A DNA stretch of 64,000 nt from assembly GCF_015291625.1 (NCBI RefSeq), contig NZ_CP030047.1, positions 8,612,501 to 8,676,500 on the forward strand, in the 5' to 3' direction. The notes below the pieces were generated by a model. That model was not told where the DNA came from. It saw nothing but the letters and a program-made list of their open reading frames with translations, and did no database searches. A program made the position numbers and the translations under genes. This stretch comes from Bradyrhizobium sp. CCBAU 53421 (GTDB lineage Bacteria; Pseudomonadota; Alphaproteobacteria; Rhizobiales; Xanthobacteraceae). Shown one piece after another: positions 35,355-44,344 of the stretch (positions are counted from its first letter, which is position 1; each line of letters opens with the position of its first letter).

Positions 35355-36619
35355 GCTCCCCCTCCCGCCAGATCGGCGTTGCCGGCGGCACCTTTTTTCG
35401 AGGCGCCTTTGTCGGCGGAGTGCTTGTACCACGAAATAATCCACGCCATGCCGCACATGATGAGGATGCCGCAAACGCTGATCAAAGCGTGCAGCGCAGC
35501 ACCGCCCGACACTTCGGCAAGCACGAAGTGGCCGGCAAAGGCGAGGAAGACCCCGAGACAGAATATCTCAAGCGAGTGCTGGCCGCACAGGATCAATGGT
35601 CGCAGCCAGGGTGACCTCAGCCCCGGCCAGTCCCGCGGCAGGAAGCGCACCGTGAGCGCGGCGAGCGCCAGGAAATGCGCGAACCGCAACACGTCCAGGT
35701 CGGTCTTGTTGATCGGATACATCCATTGCTCGACCACCTTCGGCATGATGTGGCCGAGCTGCGGCACGTACCAGGTCAGCGTCACGAAGAACGCCGCGAC
35801 CAGATAGGCGATGCAGATCCACATCGTGATGTTCGACGACAGAATCCGCGACATCCGCCGCGCGCCGCCGAGCGCGCACCAGGCGCCGAACACGAACAGC
35901 AATTGCCAGGCGAACGGATTGAACGCCCAGAAGCCGTTCGGATAGGCCGAGAGATAGAGATCGAACTGCCAAGTCAGCGCGTACAGCAGCACCGACAGGC
36001 CGAGCGTGACGTCGGGCTTCCACTTCATCAGCCACAGGATCAGCGGCAGGAACAGCATCAGCACGATGTAGAGCGGCAGCACGTCCATGTTCACGGGGCG
36101 GAAGCGCAGCAGCAGCGCCTGCACGATGGTGACGTCCGGCTGCTTGAGGAAGTCCATGATCCCCATTTCCTCGCTGTAGAGCGGGTTCTCGAACGAGGTC
36201 GCGACATAGGAGATCTCGGCGAGGAAGATCGTGAACAGGAAGACATGCGCGACATAGATCTGCCAGACCCGGCGCAGGATGCGCGCGGTCGCGATCACGA
36301 AGCCACCCTCCAGCATCGCACGGCCATAGACGAAGGCCGCGGTGTAGCCGGAGATGAAGATGAAGATCTCGGTGGCGTCGGAGAAGCCGTAATTGCGGAT
36401 CGTCAGCCAGGTCAAAAGATTGGTCGGCAGGTGATCGATGAAGATCAGCCACAGCGCGAGCCCGCGGAACAGATCGAGCCTGAGCTCGCGCTCGCCGGTC
36501 GCCGGCAGCGTGATCGCGGGCGCCGCAGCTTTCGCCTTCACCTCGGCATCGGCCTTGGCGTCGGTTTTGGCGTCAGCCACCGGCGAACCGGCTATGGGAT
36601 CGGCAATCGAGCTCATCAA
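35351..36619 (-). CDS. opgC: OpgC-family membrane acyltransferase
   Basis: The 422-residue protein has a cytoplasmic Ala/Lys-rich N-terminus of about 45 residues followed by ten or so membrane helices. The family signature is present: RELRLDLFRGLALWLIFIDH near residue 45, with the essential His, then GFSDATEIFIFISGYTAAF near 78. OpgC proteins succinylate osmoregulated periplasmic glucans. Two genes for secreted SGNH proteins follow in the same operon, an arrangement that resembles membrane-bound O-acyltransferase plus SGNH pairs used for polysaccharide acylation. The start at 36619 or the adjacent ATG at 36616 are equivalent. Confidence 0.93.
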   Translation of the reverse strand: MMSSIADPIAGSPVADAKTDAKADAEVKAKAAAPAITLPATGERELRLDLFRGLALWLIFIDHLPTNLLTWLTIRNYGFSDATEIFIFISGYTAAFVYGRAMLEGGFVIATARILRRVWQIYVAHVFLFTIFLAEISYVATSFENPLYSEEMGIMDFLKQPDVTIVQALLLRFRPVNMDVLPLYIVLMLFLPLILWLMKWKPDVTLGLSVLLYALTWQFDLYLSAYPNGFWAFNPFAWQLLFVFGAWCALGGARRMSRILSSNITMWICIAYLVAAFFVTLTWYVPQLGHIMPKVVEQWMYPINKTDLDVLRFAHFLALAALTVRFLPRDWPGLRSPWLRPLILCGQHSLEIFCLGVFLAFAGHFVLAEVSGGAALHALISVCGILIMCGMAWIISWYKHSADKGASKKGAAGNADLAGGGA

Positions 36620-36889
36620 GCACCGTGTCGGCCGCGGACGCCCCGCATCCCCAGCTGAAAAGATAATATCGGTCCACGACTTGCCGACAAAGCACAGACT
36701 GCGGCGACATGCGGCCGCGCTTTAGAGCGGAACTATGTTGAAACCGCGATGAACGGACCGCCGCAGGACCGGCTTTTCACGGCCCGGCTGGCGATTGGTT
36801 CCGGCTGGCCAATTGGCTATGATGGCGCACTGTTTGAGCGTGATCCGGTCGAAAACGGATCACGCAGCAAGACCATCGGATTGAGCCGA
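36620..36889. promoter_or_regulatory. divergent promoter region opgC / apaG
   Basis: There is no gene in these 270 bp. An inverted repeat GCGTGATCCG / CGGATCACGC (36838-36847 and 36856-36865, loop GTCGAAAA) lies 25 bp before the apaG start. It could be an operator or a leader hairpin for apaG. Confidence 0.45.
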
Positions 36890-37288
36890 ATGTACCGTGC
36901 CGTTACCCGCCAGATCGAAGTCACCGTCGAGCCGAACTTCATGCCGGAGCGCTCGTCGGTCGACCGGCGCGAGTATTTCTGGTCGTACAAGATCGTGATC
37001 GTCAATTCGGGCCCGGAAACGGTGCAGCTGCGGACACGGCACTGGATCATCACCGACGCCACCGGCCGCCGCCAGGAGGTGCGTGGCGAGGGCGTGGTCG
37101 GCGAGCAGCCGGTGCTCGCGCCCGGCGAGCGCTTCGAATACACCTCGGGCGTGCCGCTGCCGACCGCCTCCGGCTTCATGACCGGCAGCTACCAGATGGT
37201 CACCGAAGCCGGCGAACGCTTCGATATCGACGTGCCGACTTTTTCGCTGGATAGCCCAAGCCCGGACGGGAAAAGGGTGTTGAACTGA
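36890..37288 (+). CDS. apaG: ApaG (Co2+/Mg2+ efflux-associated) protein
   Basis: The 132-residue protein is a fibronectin-III-like beta sandwich: MYRAVTRQIEVTVEPNFMPE at the start, YFWSYKIVIVNSGPETVQLR near residue 25, RHWIITDATGRRQEVRGEGV near 45, the pyrophosphate-binding-like GVVGEQPVLAPGERFEYTSG near 63 and GFMTGSYQM near 92. ATG 36890 is the family start; the longer frame from 36749 adds 47 non-conserved residues and overlaps the inverted repeat. Mutants in enterobacteria show altered cobalt resistance; the biochemical role is not settled. It lies next to hslO, argF and argD. Confidence 0.95.
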   Translation: MYRAVTRQIEVTVEPNFMPERSSVDRREYFWSYKIVIVNSGPETVQLRTRHWIITDATGRRQEVRGEGVVGEQPVLAPGERFEYTSGVPLPTASGFMTGSYQMVTEAGERFDIDVPTFSLDSPSPDGKRVLN

Positions 37289-37303
37289 CGCACGGCCATG
37301 CGC

Positions 37304-37388
37304 GTCATCGCCGGGCTCGACCCGGCGATCCATCGCTTCAGTAAACGCTTTTGCTATGATGGATGGCCGGGTCGAGCCCGGCCATGAC
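37304..37388. repeat. REP family C copy 2
   Basis: GTCATCGCCGGGCTCGACCC ... GGGTCGAGCCCGGCCATGAC. Each arm is itself a hairpin: GCCGGG-CTCGA-CCCGGC at 37310-37326 and GGCCGGG-TCGAG-CCCGGCC at 37365-37383. It separates converging apaG and hslO. Confidence 0.88.
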
Positions 37389-37395
37389 AGACTTG

Positions 37396-38397
37396 TTACT
37401 CGACGCCCGCTTCCAGCGGCGTGAACTCATAGACCGACGAGCAGAACTCGCAGGTCACGACGACCTTGCCGTCCTTGACCATCTCGGCGCGATCGTTCGG
37501 CGCGAAGCTCTTCAGCATCGACGACACCGCATCGCGCGAGCAGGAGCACTGCGCGCGCAGCGGCTGCGGGTTGAAGACGCGCACGCCACGCTCGTGGAAC
37601 AGGCGGTACAGCAGCCGCTCGCCGGAGAGATCGGGATCGATCAGCTCGACGTCCTCGACGGTCGAGATCAGCGACTGTCCCTCGACCCAGGCATCGTCAT
37701 CCGGCACGCTGTGCGTGGCCGTGCCTTCCGGCGCATCGCCGGGATGCAGATCGGCCTGCTTGGCGCGCTCGGGCGCCTTGGGCAGGAATTGCAGCAGGAT
37801 GCCGCCGGCGCGCCAGCGCAGCTTGCCGCCTTCGCCGCCGCGCATCTCCTCGCCGACCGCGAGCCGCACCCGGGTCGGGATCTGCTCGGAGCGAAGGAAA
37901 TATTCGTGGGCCGCCTCTTCCAGGCCGCCGCCGTCGAGCGCGACCAGTCCCTGGTAGCGGCTGGTGTTCGAGCCCTGATCGATGGTCATCGCAAGGTGGC
38001 CCTTGCCGAGCAGCTCGCCCGAGCTCTGGCCTTCCTTGAGGCGTGCCGCATCGTAGCGCGCATAGGCACGCAGCCTGTCGGGCGCCTGGAAATCGACGAT
38101 CAGCAGCGAGACCGGACCTTCGGTCCGGGTCTGCAGGATGAAGCGGCCCTCGAACTTGACCGACGAGCCGAGCAGCGTGGTCAGCACGATGGCCTCGCCG
38201 AGCAGCTTGCCGACCGCCGGCGGATAATCGTGCTTGTGCAGGATCTCGTCGAGCGCGGGGCCGAGCCGGGTCAGCCGGCCGCGCAGGTCCAGCGCGCCGA
38301 CCTCGAAGGCCAGCACGGCATCGTCGACAGGAACCGAAGACGGCGCGCGAATGGGCGTCTCGGGCTGGATTTTGATGTCGGGGGATTGTGAAACCAT
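37396..38397 (-). CDS. hslO: Hsp33 redox-regulated chaperone
   Basis: The 333-residue holdase has the Hsp33 core with PVSLLIVDFQAPDRLRAYAR near residue 94, GKGHLAMTIDQGSNTSRYQG near 128 and the C-terminal redox zinc site: CSCSRD near 282 and CEFCSSVYEF near 316 supply four cysteines. Oxidation releases zinc and switches on chaperone binding. It lies downstream of argF on the same strand (a repeat intervenes), matching the argD-argF-hslO order usual in alphaproteobacteria. Confidence 0.97.
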   Translation of the reverse strand: MVSQSPDIKIQPETPIRAPSSVPVDDAVLAFEVGALDLRGRLTRLGPALDEILHKHDYPPAVGKLLGEAIVLTTLLGSSVKFEGRFILQTRTEGPVSLLIVDFQAPDRLRAYARYDAARLKEGQSSGELLGKGHLAMTIDQGSNTSRYQGLVALDGGGLEEAAHEYFLRSEQIPTRVRLAVGEEMRGGEGGKLRWRAGGILLQFLPKAPERAKQADLHPGDAPEGTATHSVPDDDAWVEGQSLISTVEDVELIDPDLSGERLLYRLFHERGVRVFNPQPLRAQCSCSRDAVSSMLKSFAPNDRAEMVKDGKVVVTCEFCSSVYEFTPLEAGVE

Positions 38398-38458
38398 GGC
38401 GCTCTATCTGGGGTCTCGGACGGCAAAACGAAAGGGGTTCACCGGATCGGATCTATCC

Positions 38459-38589
38459 GTCGTCCCTGCGAAAGCAGTGACCCATAACCACCAATGTGAG
38501 TTGCTGCATCAAGCTGGGGCCCCAGCCTTCACAACAATTGACAGCGATGGTTATGGGTCCCGGGTCGCGCTGCGCTTGCCCGGGACGAC
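38459..38589. repeat. REP family B copy 3
   Basis: GTCGTCCCTGCGAAAGCAGT at the left, TTGCCCGGGACGAC at the right, and CCCATAACCACC inside. It occupies most of the 211 bp between argF and hslO. Confidence 0.85.
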
Positions 38590-38608
38590 AACGCTTACTG
38601 ATCTACGA

Positions 38609-39535
38609 CTACGCGACCTCGTCAAAACACCAGGCCAGAATGCCCTTCTGCGCATGCAGGCGGTTTTCCGCCTCGTCGAACACCACGGATTGCGGCCCGT
38701 CGATCACCTCGTCGGTGACCTCCTCGCCGCGATGCGCGGGCAGGCAGTGCATGAACAGGGCGTCCGGCTTGGCGAGCGACATCAGCTTGGCATTGACCTG
38801 GTAAGGCCGCAGCACGTTGTGGCGGTGCTCGCCCTCCTTGTCGCCCATCGACACCCAGGTGTCGGTGACGACGCAGTCGGCGCCGCGCACGGCGGCTTCC
38901 GGATCGGTGCCGAGCATGATCGGCGCACCGGTCGCCTTGATCCAGTCCCGCATCGGCTTCTTCGGCGAGAGCTCCGGCGGCGTCGCGATATTGAGGTTGA
39001 ACTTGAAGCGCTCGGCGGCGTGGGCCCAGGAGGCCAGCACGTTGTTGTCGTCGCCGGTCCAGGCCACCGTCTTGCCCTCGATCGAGCCGCGATTTTCCTC
39101 ATAGGTCATGAGGTCGGCCATCACCTGGCAGGGATGCGAACGCCGGGTCAGGCCGTTGATGACGGGCACGGTGGCGTGCGCGGCGAGCTCGAGCAGCGCG
39201 TCATGGTTGAGGATGCGGATCATGATCGCATCGACATAGCGCGACAGCACGCGCGCGGTGTCGGCGATGGTCTCGCCGCGGCCGAGCTGCATCTCGGCGC
39301 CGGTCAGCATGATGGATTCGCCGCCGAGCTGGCGCATGCCGACGTCGAACGACACCCTTGTGCGGGTCGACGGGCGCTCGAAGATCATCGCCAGCGTCTT
39401 GCCTTCGAGCGGCTTCCTGCCCTTCTCATGCGCCTTCAGCTTCGCCTTCATGGCGGCTCCGGCCGAGAGCATGTTGCGCAGCTCGCCGAGCGGCAACTCG
39501 TTGATGTCGAGGAAGTGACGGACCGGCTTGCTCAT
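38609..39535 (-). CDS. argF: ornithine carbamoyltransferase
   Basis: The 308-residue enzyme joins carbamoyl phosphate to ornithine giving citrulline. The carbamoyl-phosphate site [20 protein letters not shown] is near residue 53, [14 protein letters not shown] near 133, [12 protein letters not shown] near 224 and the ornithine-site [11 protein letters not shown] near 264. Its ATG overlaps the argD stop by one base (TAATG), so argD and argF are coupled. ATG 39535 was chosen for that coupling and family length; the long frame extending upstream is only an out-of-frame read through argD. Confidence 0.97.
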   Translation of the reverse strand: MSKPVRHFLDINELPLGELRNMLSAGAAMKAKLKAHEKGRKPLEGKTLAMIFERPSTRTRVSFDVGMRQLGGESIMLTGAEMQLGRGETIADTARVLSRYVDAIMIRILNHDALLELAAHATVPVINGLTRRSHPCQVMADLMTYEENRGSIEGKTVAWTGDDNNVLASWAHAAERFKFNLNIATPPELSPKKPMRDWIKATGAPIMLGTDPEAAVRGADCVVTDTWVSMGDKEGEHRHNVLRPYQVNAKLMSLAKPDALFMHCLPAHRGEEVTDEVIDGPQSVVFDEAENRLHAQKGILAWCFDEVA

Positions 39536-40743
39536 TATCCGGCCGCCTTCTTCGGCTGCGCCGCCGATAGCACAGAGCAGGCGCGCTCGAGCGAGGTGAT
39601 CGACTGGTCGATCTCGGCCTCGGTCACGATCAGGGGCGCGAGGAACCGCACCACATTGTCGCCGGCGCCGACGGTGAGCAGCTTCTCGTTGCGCAGCGCG
39701 GCGATCAGATCGCCCGACGGCACCACGGCCTTGACGCCGATCAACAGGCCCTCGCCGCGCACCTCCGACAGCACGCCCGGATAGCGGTCGACCACGGAGG
39801 CAAGCTTCTGCTTGAGCAGCAGTGACATCTTCTGCACGTGCTCGAAGAAGCCGGGCCTCAGCATGACGTCGAGCACGGCATTGGCGGCGGCGACCGCGAG
39901 CGGATTGCCGCCGAAGGTCGAGCCGTGCGAGCCCGGCGCCATGCCGGCCGCAGCCTGTGCGGTCGCCAGCACCGCGCCGATTGGGAAGCCGCCGCCGAGC
40001 GCCTTCGCCAGCGACATCACGTCCGGCGTGACGCCGGTGCGTTTGTAGGCGAACAGGTCGCCGGTGCGGCCCATGCCGGTCTGCACCTCGTCGAATGCCA
40101 GCAGCAGGCCGTGCTCGTCGCACAGCGCGCGCAGCGTCTTGAAGAACGCCTGCGGCGCGGAACGGACGCCGCCCTCGCCCTGCACCGGCTCGATCAGGAT
40201 GCCGGCGGTGTGCGGGCCGATCGCCTTCTTCACCGCCTCGATGTCGCCATGCGGCACCTGATCGAAGCCATCCATCGGCGGGCCGAAGCCCTCGAGGTAT
40301 TTCGCCGAGCCGGTCGCAGCCAGCGTCCCCAGCGTGCGGCCATGGAAGGCGCCTTCGAAAGTGATGATGCGATAGCGCTCGCCATGCCCCTTCGAGAAGT
40401 GATGGTGGCGGACCAGCTTGATCACGCCCTCCATCGCTTCCGCGCCGGAATTGCAGAAGAACACGAAGTCGGCAAAGCTCTGCTCGCACAGCCGCGCGGC
40501 CAGCACCTCGCCGTCCGGGCTCTTGAACAGGTTCGACATGTGCCACAGCTTGGTCGCCTGCTCCTGCAACGCCTTGACCAGATGCGGATGCGCATGTCCG
40601 AGCGCGTTCACTGCGACGCCCGAGGTGAAATCGAGATAGCGGTCGCCGTTGGTTGCGATCAGCCAGGCGCCCTCACCGCGCTCGAAGCCGAGATCGACCC
40701 GGGCGAAGACGGGGAGCAGATGCGACGAGGCGCTGTTGGTCAT
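39535..40743 (-). CDS. argD: acetylornithine aminotransferase
   Basis: The 402-residue PLP enzyme begins [20 protein letters not shown]. It contains [21 protein letters not shown] near residue 30, [20 protein letters not shown] near 99, [17 protein letters not shown] near 216 and the PLP lysine in [18 protein letters not shown] near 245. It converts N-acetylglutamate semialdehyde to N-acetylornithine in arginine synthesis. ATG 40743 is chosen because the family begins there; the frame to 40857 adds an unrelated leader. It is the first gene of the argDF unit. Confidence 0.97.
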   Translation of the reverse strand: MTNSASSHLLPVFARVDLGFERGEGAWLIATNGDRYLDFTSGVAVNALGHAHPHLVKALQEQATKLWHMSNLFKSPDGEVLAARLCEQSFADFVFFCNSGAEAMEGVIKLVRHHHFSKGHGERYRIITFEGAFHGRTLGTLAATGSAKYLEGFGPPMDGFDQVPHGDIEAVKKAIGPHTAGILIEPVQGEGGVRSAPQAFFKTLRALCDEHGLLLAFDEVQTGMGRTGDLFAYKRTGVTPDVMSLAKALGGGFPIGAVLATAQAAAGMAPGSHGSTFGGNPLAVAAANAVLDVMLRPGFFEHVQKMSLLLKQKLASVVDRYPGVLSEVRGEGLLIGVKAVVPSGDLIAALRNEKLLTVGAGDNVVRFLAPLIVTEAEIDQSITSLERACSVLSAAQPKKAAG

Positions 40744-41230
40744 GGCGTTCACTGCCGGTTTCAAGCCGACAATTGCCGCGCGCCTTGACGCCAGCGCAGC
40801 AACGGCCAGCTTCGGAAAACAAAACGGCCGCCTTTGCGGGCGGCACGTGGCGGGCATTCTATGCTGCGGTCAGTCGGTGTCAATCGTCACGAACCGCCCT
40901 TCCTGCAATGCGAAACCGGCGCAATCCGGGGCATTCCGGTGCGGTGGAAAAGCCTCACAGCAATGCTTAACTGTGTGGGAACATGTGGACGCACGGCCGC
41001 GGACTCTTGCGCCTGAGTCACGCCATATTGTAGCGTTTGGCCTGTCGGGTACGACATCTCGTGCGGCAGTACTGGACCCTCTAAGTAGCCTTTGTGTCTC
41101 GCGTAAACGTTCGGGCGCAACACCGTGCCCGGCGAGGGCTAAGGGATTCTGGCCGCAGGGATATTTGTCCAGATTTGGCTCGCAGCGCCGCTCCAATGAC
41201 TGGCCGGCGCCATGCGAAAGGAAGAATGCG
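40744..41230. promoter_or_regulatory. 487-bp gene-free region upstream of argD and gcrA
   Basis: I see no gene here. It must contain the divergent promoters of argD and gcrA. Two GANTC sites, the CcrM methylation target, lie at 41002-41006 (GACTC) and 41015-41019 (GAGTC). They are 13 bp apart, on the gcrA side. Confidence 0.5.
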
Positions 41231-41743
41231 ATGACTGTATTGACCTGGTCCGACGATCGCGTCGAGCAGCTGAAGAAGCTCTGGGAGTCTGGCCTCTCGG
41301 CCAGCCAGATCGCAGCGGAACTTGGCAATGTGACGCGAAATGCCGTGATCGGCAAAGTGCATCGGCTCGGCCTCTCCGGCCGCGCCAAGGCCCCCTCCAC
41401 GGCTGCTCCGCGGCAGCGCAAGGCGCGCCCCGCCCAGCATATGATGCGGGTGGCTCGCCCGGTCTCGCGCGGCAACACCGCGCTCGCCCATGCCTTCGAG
41501 GTCGAGATGGAGCCGGATCCGATCTCCTTCGACAACGTGGTGCCGATGAGCCAGCGGCTGTCGCTGCTCGAGCTCAACGAGGCCACTTGCCACTGGCCGG
41601 TCGGCGATCCCTCGAGCCCGGAATTCTTCTTCTGCGGCGGCAAGGCGCTCGCCGGCCTGCCCTATTGCGCGCATCACTCGCGCGTCGCCTACCAGCCCGC
41701 TGCCGATCGCCGCCGGCCGTCGGCAAAGCCACAAATCAAGTAG
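41231..41743 (+). CDS. gcrA: GcrA cell-cycle regulator
   Basis: The 170-residue protein has the GcrA N-terminus TWSDDRVEQLKKLWESGLSA then SQIAAELGNVTRNAVIGKVH, an HTH that binds CcrM-methylated GANTC and sigma-70 holoenzyme. The basic linker and the C-terminal sigma-binding part, with CHWPVGDPSSPEFFFCGGKA followed by LPYCAHHSR, are intact. ATG 41231 follows AAAGGAAGAATGCG. GcrA is an alphaproteobacteria-specific master regulator alongside CtrA and DnaA. It is followed by a strong terminator. Confidence 0.98.
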   Translation: MTVLTWSDDRVEQLKKLWESGLSASQIAAELGNVTRNAVIGKVHRLGLSGRAKAPSTAAPRQRKARPAQHMMRVARPVSRGNTALAHAFEVEMEPDPISFDNVVPMSQRLSLLELNEATCHWPVGDPSSPEFFFCGGKALAGLPYCAHHSRVAYQPAADRRRPSAKPQIK

Positions 41744-41774
41744 CACTCGGGAAACCAGCCTGGACTGCAAAAAC

Positions 41775-41802
41775 AAATCCCCGCGGAAGCGGGGATTTTT
41801 TT
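41775..41802 (+). terminator. rho-independent terminator after gcrA
   Basis: AAATCCCCGC and GCGGGGATTT form a perfect 10-bp stem with loop GGAA, followed by a run of seven T (41796-41802). Confidence 0.95.
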
Positions 41803-41826
41803 GTGAGACGCGTAGCCCGGCTGCAT

Positions 41827-41957
41827 CACCGGTGTCGTCCCGGCGAAGGCCGGGACGCATACGCCGCGGCCGACGCAATCGGCAAGCGGCCAGACGGCTT
41901 TCTAACAACACCCATTCGTGGTTATGGATCCCGGCTTTCGCCGGGACGACACCGGTG
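41827..41957. repeat. REP family B copy 4 with near-perfect long arms
   Basis: CACCGGTGTCGTCCCGGCGA at the left is an exact inverse of TCGCCGGGACGACACCGGTG at the right. The middle has an imperfect TTCGTGGTTATGG segment similar to other B copies. It lies between converging gcrA and phoB. Confidence 0.9.
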
Positions 41958-41980
41958 CGGCTTGAGATTGCCGCACAGCC

Positions 41981-42691
41981 TTACGGCTGCGGCTCGGCCT
42001 TCGCGAAGCGGTCGTCGAGCGCGTAGCCGGCGCCGCGCACGGTGCGGATCGGATCCTGCTCGCGGCCCGGATTGAGCAGCTTGCGCAGGCGGCCGATATG
42101 CACGTCGACGGTACGCTCATCGATATAGATGTCGCGGCCCCAGACACTGTCGAGCAGCTGCTCGCGGCTGAACACGCGGCCGGGATGCTCGAGGAAGAAT
42201 TCGAGCAGCCGATACTCGGTCGGCCCGAGATCGATCGGACGGCCCGAGCGCGCCACGCGGCGCTTCTCGCGATCGAGCTCGATGTCGCCATAGGTCAAGA
42301 CGGTCGCTAGCCGCTCCGGGCTCGCGCGACGCAGCAGGCCCTTCACCCGCGCCAGCAATTCCGGCACCGAGAACGGCTTGACGATGTAGTCGTCGGCGCC
42401 GGTGGCAAGCCCGCGCACGCGCTCGCTCTCCTCGCCGCGCGCGGTCAGCATGATGATCGGAAGCTGCTTGGTCTCGGGCCGTGCCCGCAGGCGGCGGCAC
42501 AGCTCGATGCCGGACAGGCCCGGCAGCATCCAGTCCAGCACCACGAGGTCGGGAACGCGCTCCTTCAGGCGGGTATCGGCATCGTCGCCGCGCCCCACCG
42601 TTTCGACATCGTAGCCTTCCGCATCGAGGTTGTAGCGCAACAGCGTCGTCAGCGCTTCCTCGTCTTCGACTACCAGAATGCGTGCGCTCAT
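41981..42691 (-). CDS. phoB: PhoB phosphate response regulator
   Basis: The 236-residue OmpR-family regulator has a receiver with the acidic pair EDEE near residue 9, phospho-Asp in LVVLDWMLPGLSGIEL near 54, Thr in IMLTARGEE and Lys in YIVKPFS. The winged-helix DNA-binding domain follows from about 135 (LGPTEYRLLEFFLEHPGRVF then REQLLDSVWGRDIYIDERTV). Phosphorylated by PhoR, it binds Pho boxes such as that before pstS. It is the last gene of the phoR-pst-phoU-phoB cluster, 106 bp after phoU. Confidence 0.97.
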   Translation of the reverse strand: MSARILVVEDEEALTTLLRYNLDAEGYDVETVGRGDDADTRLKERVPDLVVLDWMLPGLSGIELCRRLRARPETKQLPIIMLTARGEESERVRGLATGADDYIVKPFSVPELLARVKGLLRRASPERLATVLTYGDIELDREKRRVARSGRPIDLGPTEYRLLEFFLEHPGRVFSREQLLDSVWGRDIYIDERTVDVHIGRLRKLLNPGREQDPIRTVRGAGYALDDRFAKAEPQP

Positions 42692-42797
42692 CGGTCTAAG
42701 TTCTTTCTCTGTGGTGATCCGTTGCCCTGACGCAAACCGAAACGCCTACTTCCTTCAGCATAATCTCCGCGCAAGCGGCTTGTCGCGGATCGCACAC

Positions 42798-43517
42798 CTA
42801 GTTGCCCGGCACCGTGGTGGCAAAGTTGGTCATGTCGCCCTTCGGGCGCTTGTCGGTGATCTGCTGGCCCTCGATCATGTAGAACACGGTCTCGGCGATG
42901 TTGGTGGCGTGATCGCCGATCCGCTCGATGTTCTTGGCGCAGAACATCAGATGGATGCAGAACGAGATGTTGCGCGGGTCCTCCATCATGTAGGTCAGCA
43001 GCTCGCGGAACAGCGAGGTGCAGATCGCATCGACCTCCTCGTCGCCCTTCCAGACGTTCATCGCCGCCGGCAGATCGTGCGCGGCATAGGCGTCGAGCAC
43101 CGACTTGACCTGCGACAGCACGAGGTCGGTCATGTGCTCGAGGCCGCGGATCAGCTTCAGCGGCTGGAAATCGCTCTCCAGCGCCGCGACGCGCTTGCCC
43201 ATGTTCTTGGCGAGGTCGCCGATCCGCTCGAGGTCGGTCGCGACGCGCATCGCGCTGACGATCTCGCGCAGGTCGATAGCCATCGGCTGGCGGCGGGCGA
43301 TCGTCAGCACCGCGCGCTCTTCGATGACGCGCTGCAGATTGTCGATTTCGATGTCGGCCGCGACCACGCGCTTGCCGAGCGCGACGTCGCGCCGGATCAG
43401 CGCATCGACCGACTCGGTGATCATCCGCTCGACGAGCCCGCCCATCTCGGCGACCAGGCGGGTCAATTCCTGCAGGTCGCTGTCGAATGCCTTGGCGGTA
43501 TGTTCAGAAGCCATCAT
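42798..43517 (-). CDS. phoU: PhoU phosphate-signalling protein
   Basis: The 239-residue all-helical protein has two PhoU repeats with the metal-binding E/D-x-x-x-D patterns: MRVATDLERIGDLAKNMGKR near residue 90 and CAKNIERIGDHATNIAETVF near 194. It links the Pst transporter to PhoR and restrains signalling when phosphate is plentiful. Two consecutive ATGs (43517, 43514) are possible; the GAGGAGAG site suits the second slightly better. It starts 8 nt after pstB. Confidence 0.97.
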   Translation of the reverse strand: MMASEHTAKAFDSDLQELTRLVAEMGGLVERMITESVDALIRRDVALGKRVVAADIEIDNLQRVIEERAVLTIARRQPMAIDLREIVSAMRVATDLERIGDLAKNMGKRVAALESDFQPLKLIRGLEHMTDLVLSQVKSVLDAYAAHDLPAAMNVWKGDEEVDAICTSLFRELLTYMMEDPRNISFCIHLMFCAKNIERIGDHATNIAETVFYMIEGQQITDKRPKGDMTNFATTVPGN

Positions 43518-43525
43518 CTCTCTCC

Positions 43526-44344
43526 TCAGCCGAACCGGCCGGTGATGTAGTCCTGGGTGCGTCGATCGCTCGGCGAGGTGAAGATCTTGTTGGTGTCGTC
43601 GAACTCGATCAGCTCGCCGAGATACATGAAGGCGGTCTTGTCGGAGACGCGCGCCGCCTGCTGCATGTTGTGGGTGACGATCGCGATCGTGTAGTCCTCG
43701 GAGAGCTCCTGGATCAGCTCCTCGACCTTGGCGGTCGAGATCGGATCGAGCGCCGAGCACGGCTCGTCGAACAGGATCACCTCGGGACGCACCGCCACGG
43801 TGCGCGCAATGCACAGGCGCTGCTGCTGGCCGCCGGAGAGCGACAGGCCGGAGGCGTTCAGCTTGTCCTTGACCTCGTTCCACAGCGCGCCGCCGCGCAG
43901 CGCCTTCTCGACCCGGTCGTCCATCTCGGACTTCGAGATCTTCTCGTAGAGGCGGATGCCGAAGGCGATGTTCTCGTAGATCGTCATCGGGAACGGCGTC
44001 GGCTTCTGGAACACCATGCCGACCCGCGCGCGCAGCAGATTGAGGTCCAGCTTGGGATCGAGAATGTTGGTCTGGTCCAGCATCAGCTGGCCGACCGCGC
44101 GCTGGCCCGGATAAAGATCATACATCCGGTTGAAGATGCGCAGCAGGGTCGACTTGCCGCAGCCCGACGGGCCGATGAACGCCGTGACGCGGTTGGTGCC
44201 GAGCGTCAGGTTGATGTTCTTCAGCGCGTGGTGCTCGCCGTAATAGAAGTTGAGGTTGCGCACCGTGACTTTCGGCGGCGCTTCCGGAAGCGGAACCTGG
44301 GGAACGTGGCCCGCGGCAGTCGTGGAGACAGAAAGCTCGGTCAT
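43526..44344 (-). CDS. pstB: phosphate ABC transporter ATPase
   Basis: The 272-residue ATPase has Walker [20 protein letters not shown] near residue 63, the Q-loop [18 protein letters not shown] near 114, the ABC signature [14 protein letters not shown] near 174, and Walker [15 protein letters not shown] near 192 followed by the switch His in IVTHNMQQA near 226. ATG 44344 overlaps the pstA stop by four bases. The longer frame reading into pstA is rejected for that reason. Confidence 0.98.
   Translation of the reverse strand: MTELSVSTTAAGHVPQVPLPEAPPKVTVRNLNFYYGEHHALKNINLTLGTNRVTAFIGPSGCGKSTLLRIFNRMYDLYPGQRAVGQLMLDQTNILDPKLDLNLLRARVGMVFQKPTPFPMTIYENIAFGIRLYEKISKSEMDDRVEKALRGGALWNEVKDKLNASGLSLSGGQQQRLCIARTVAVRPEVILFDEPCSALDPISTAKVEELIQELSEDYTIAIVTHNMQQAARVSDKTAFMYLGELIEFDDTNKIFTSPSDRRTQDYITGRFG

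Noticed and set aside
38609..40546. 645-codon frame fusing part of argD (out of frame) to argF
   Set aside because: The first half is the wrong frame of argD; argF has its own coupled ATG at 39535.
40649..41743. 364-codon version of GcrA extended upstream
   Set aside because: The extra 194 residues are not conserved in type and lack a start signal; GcrA begins with MTVLTWSDDRVEQL at 41231.
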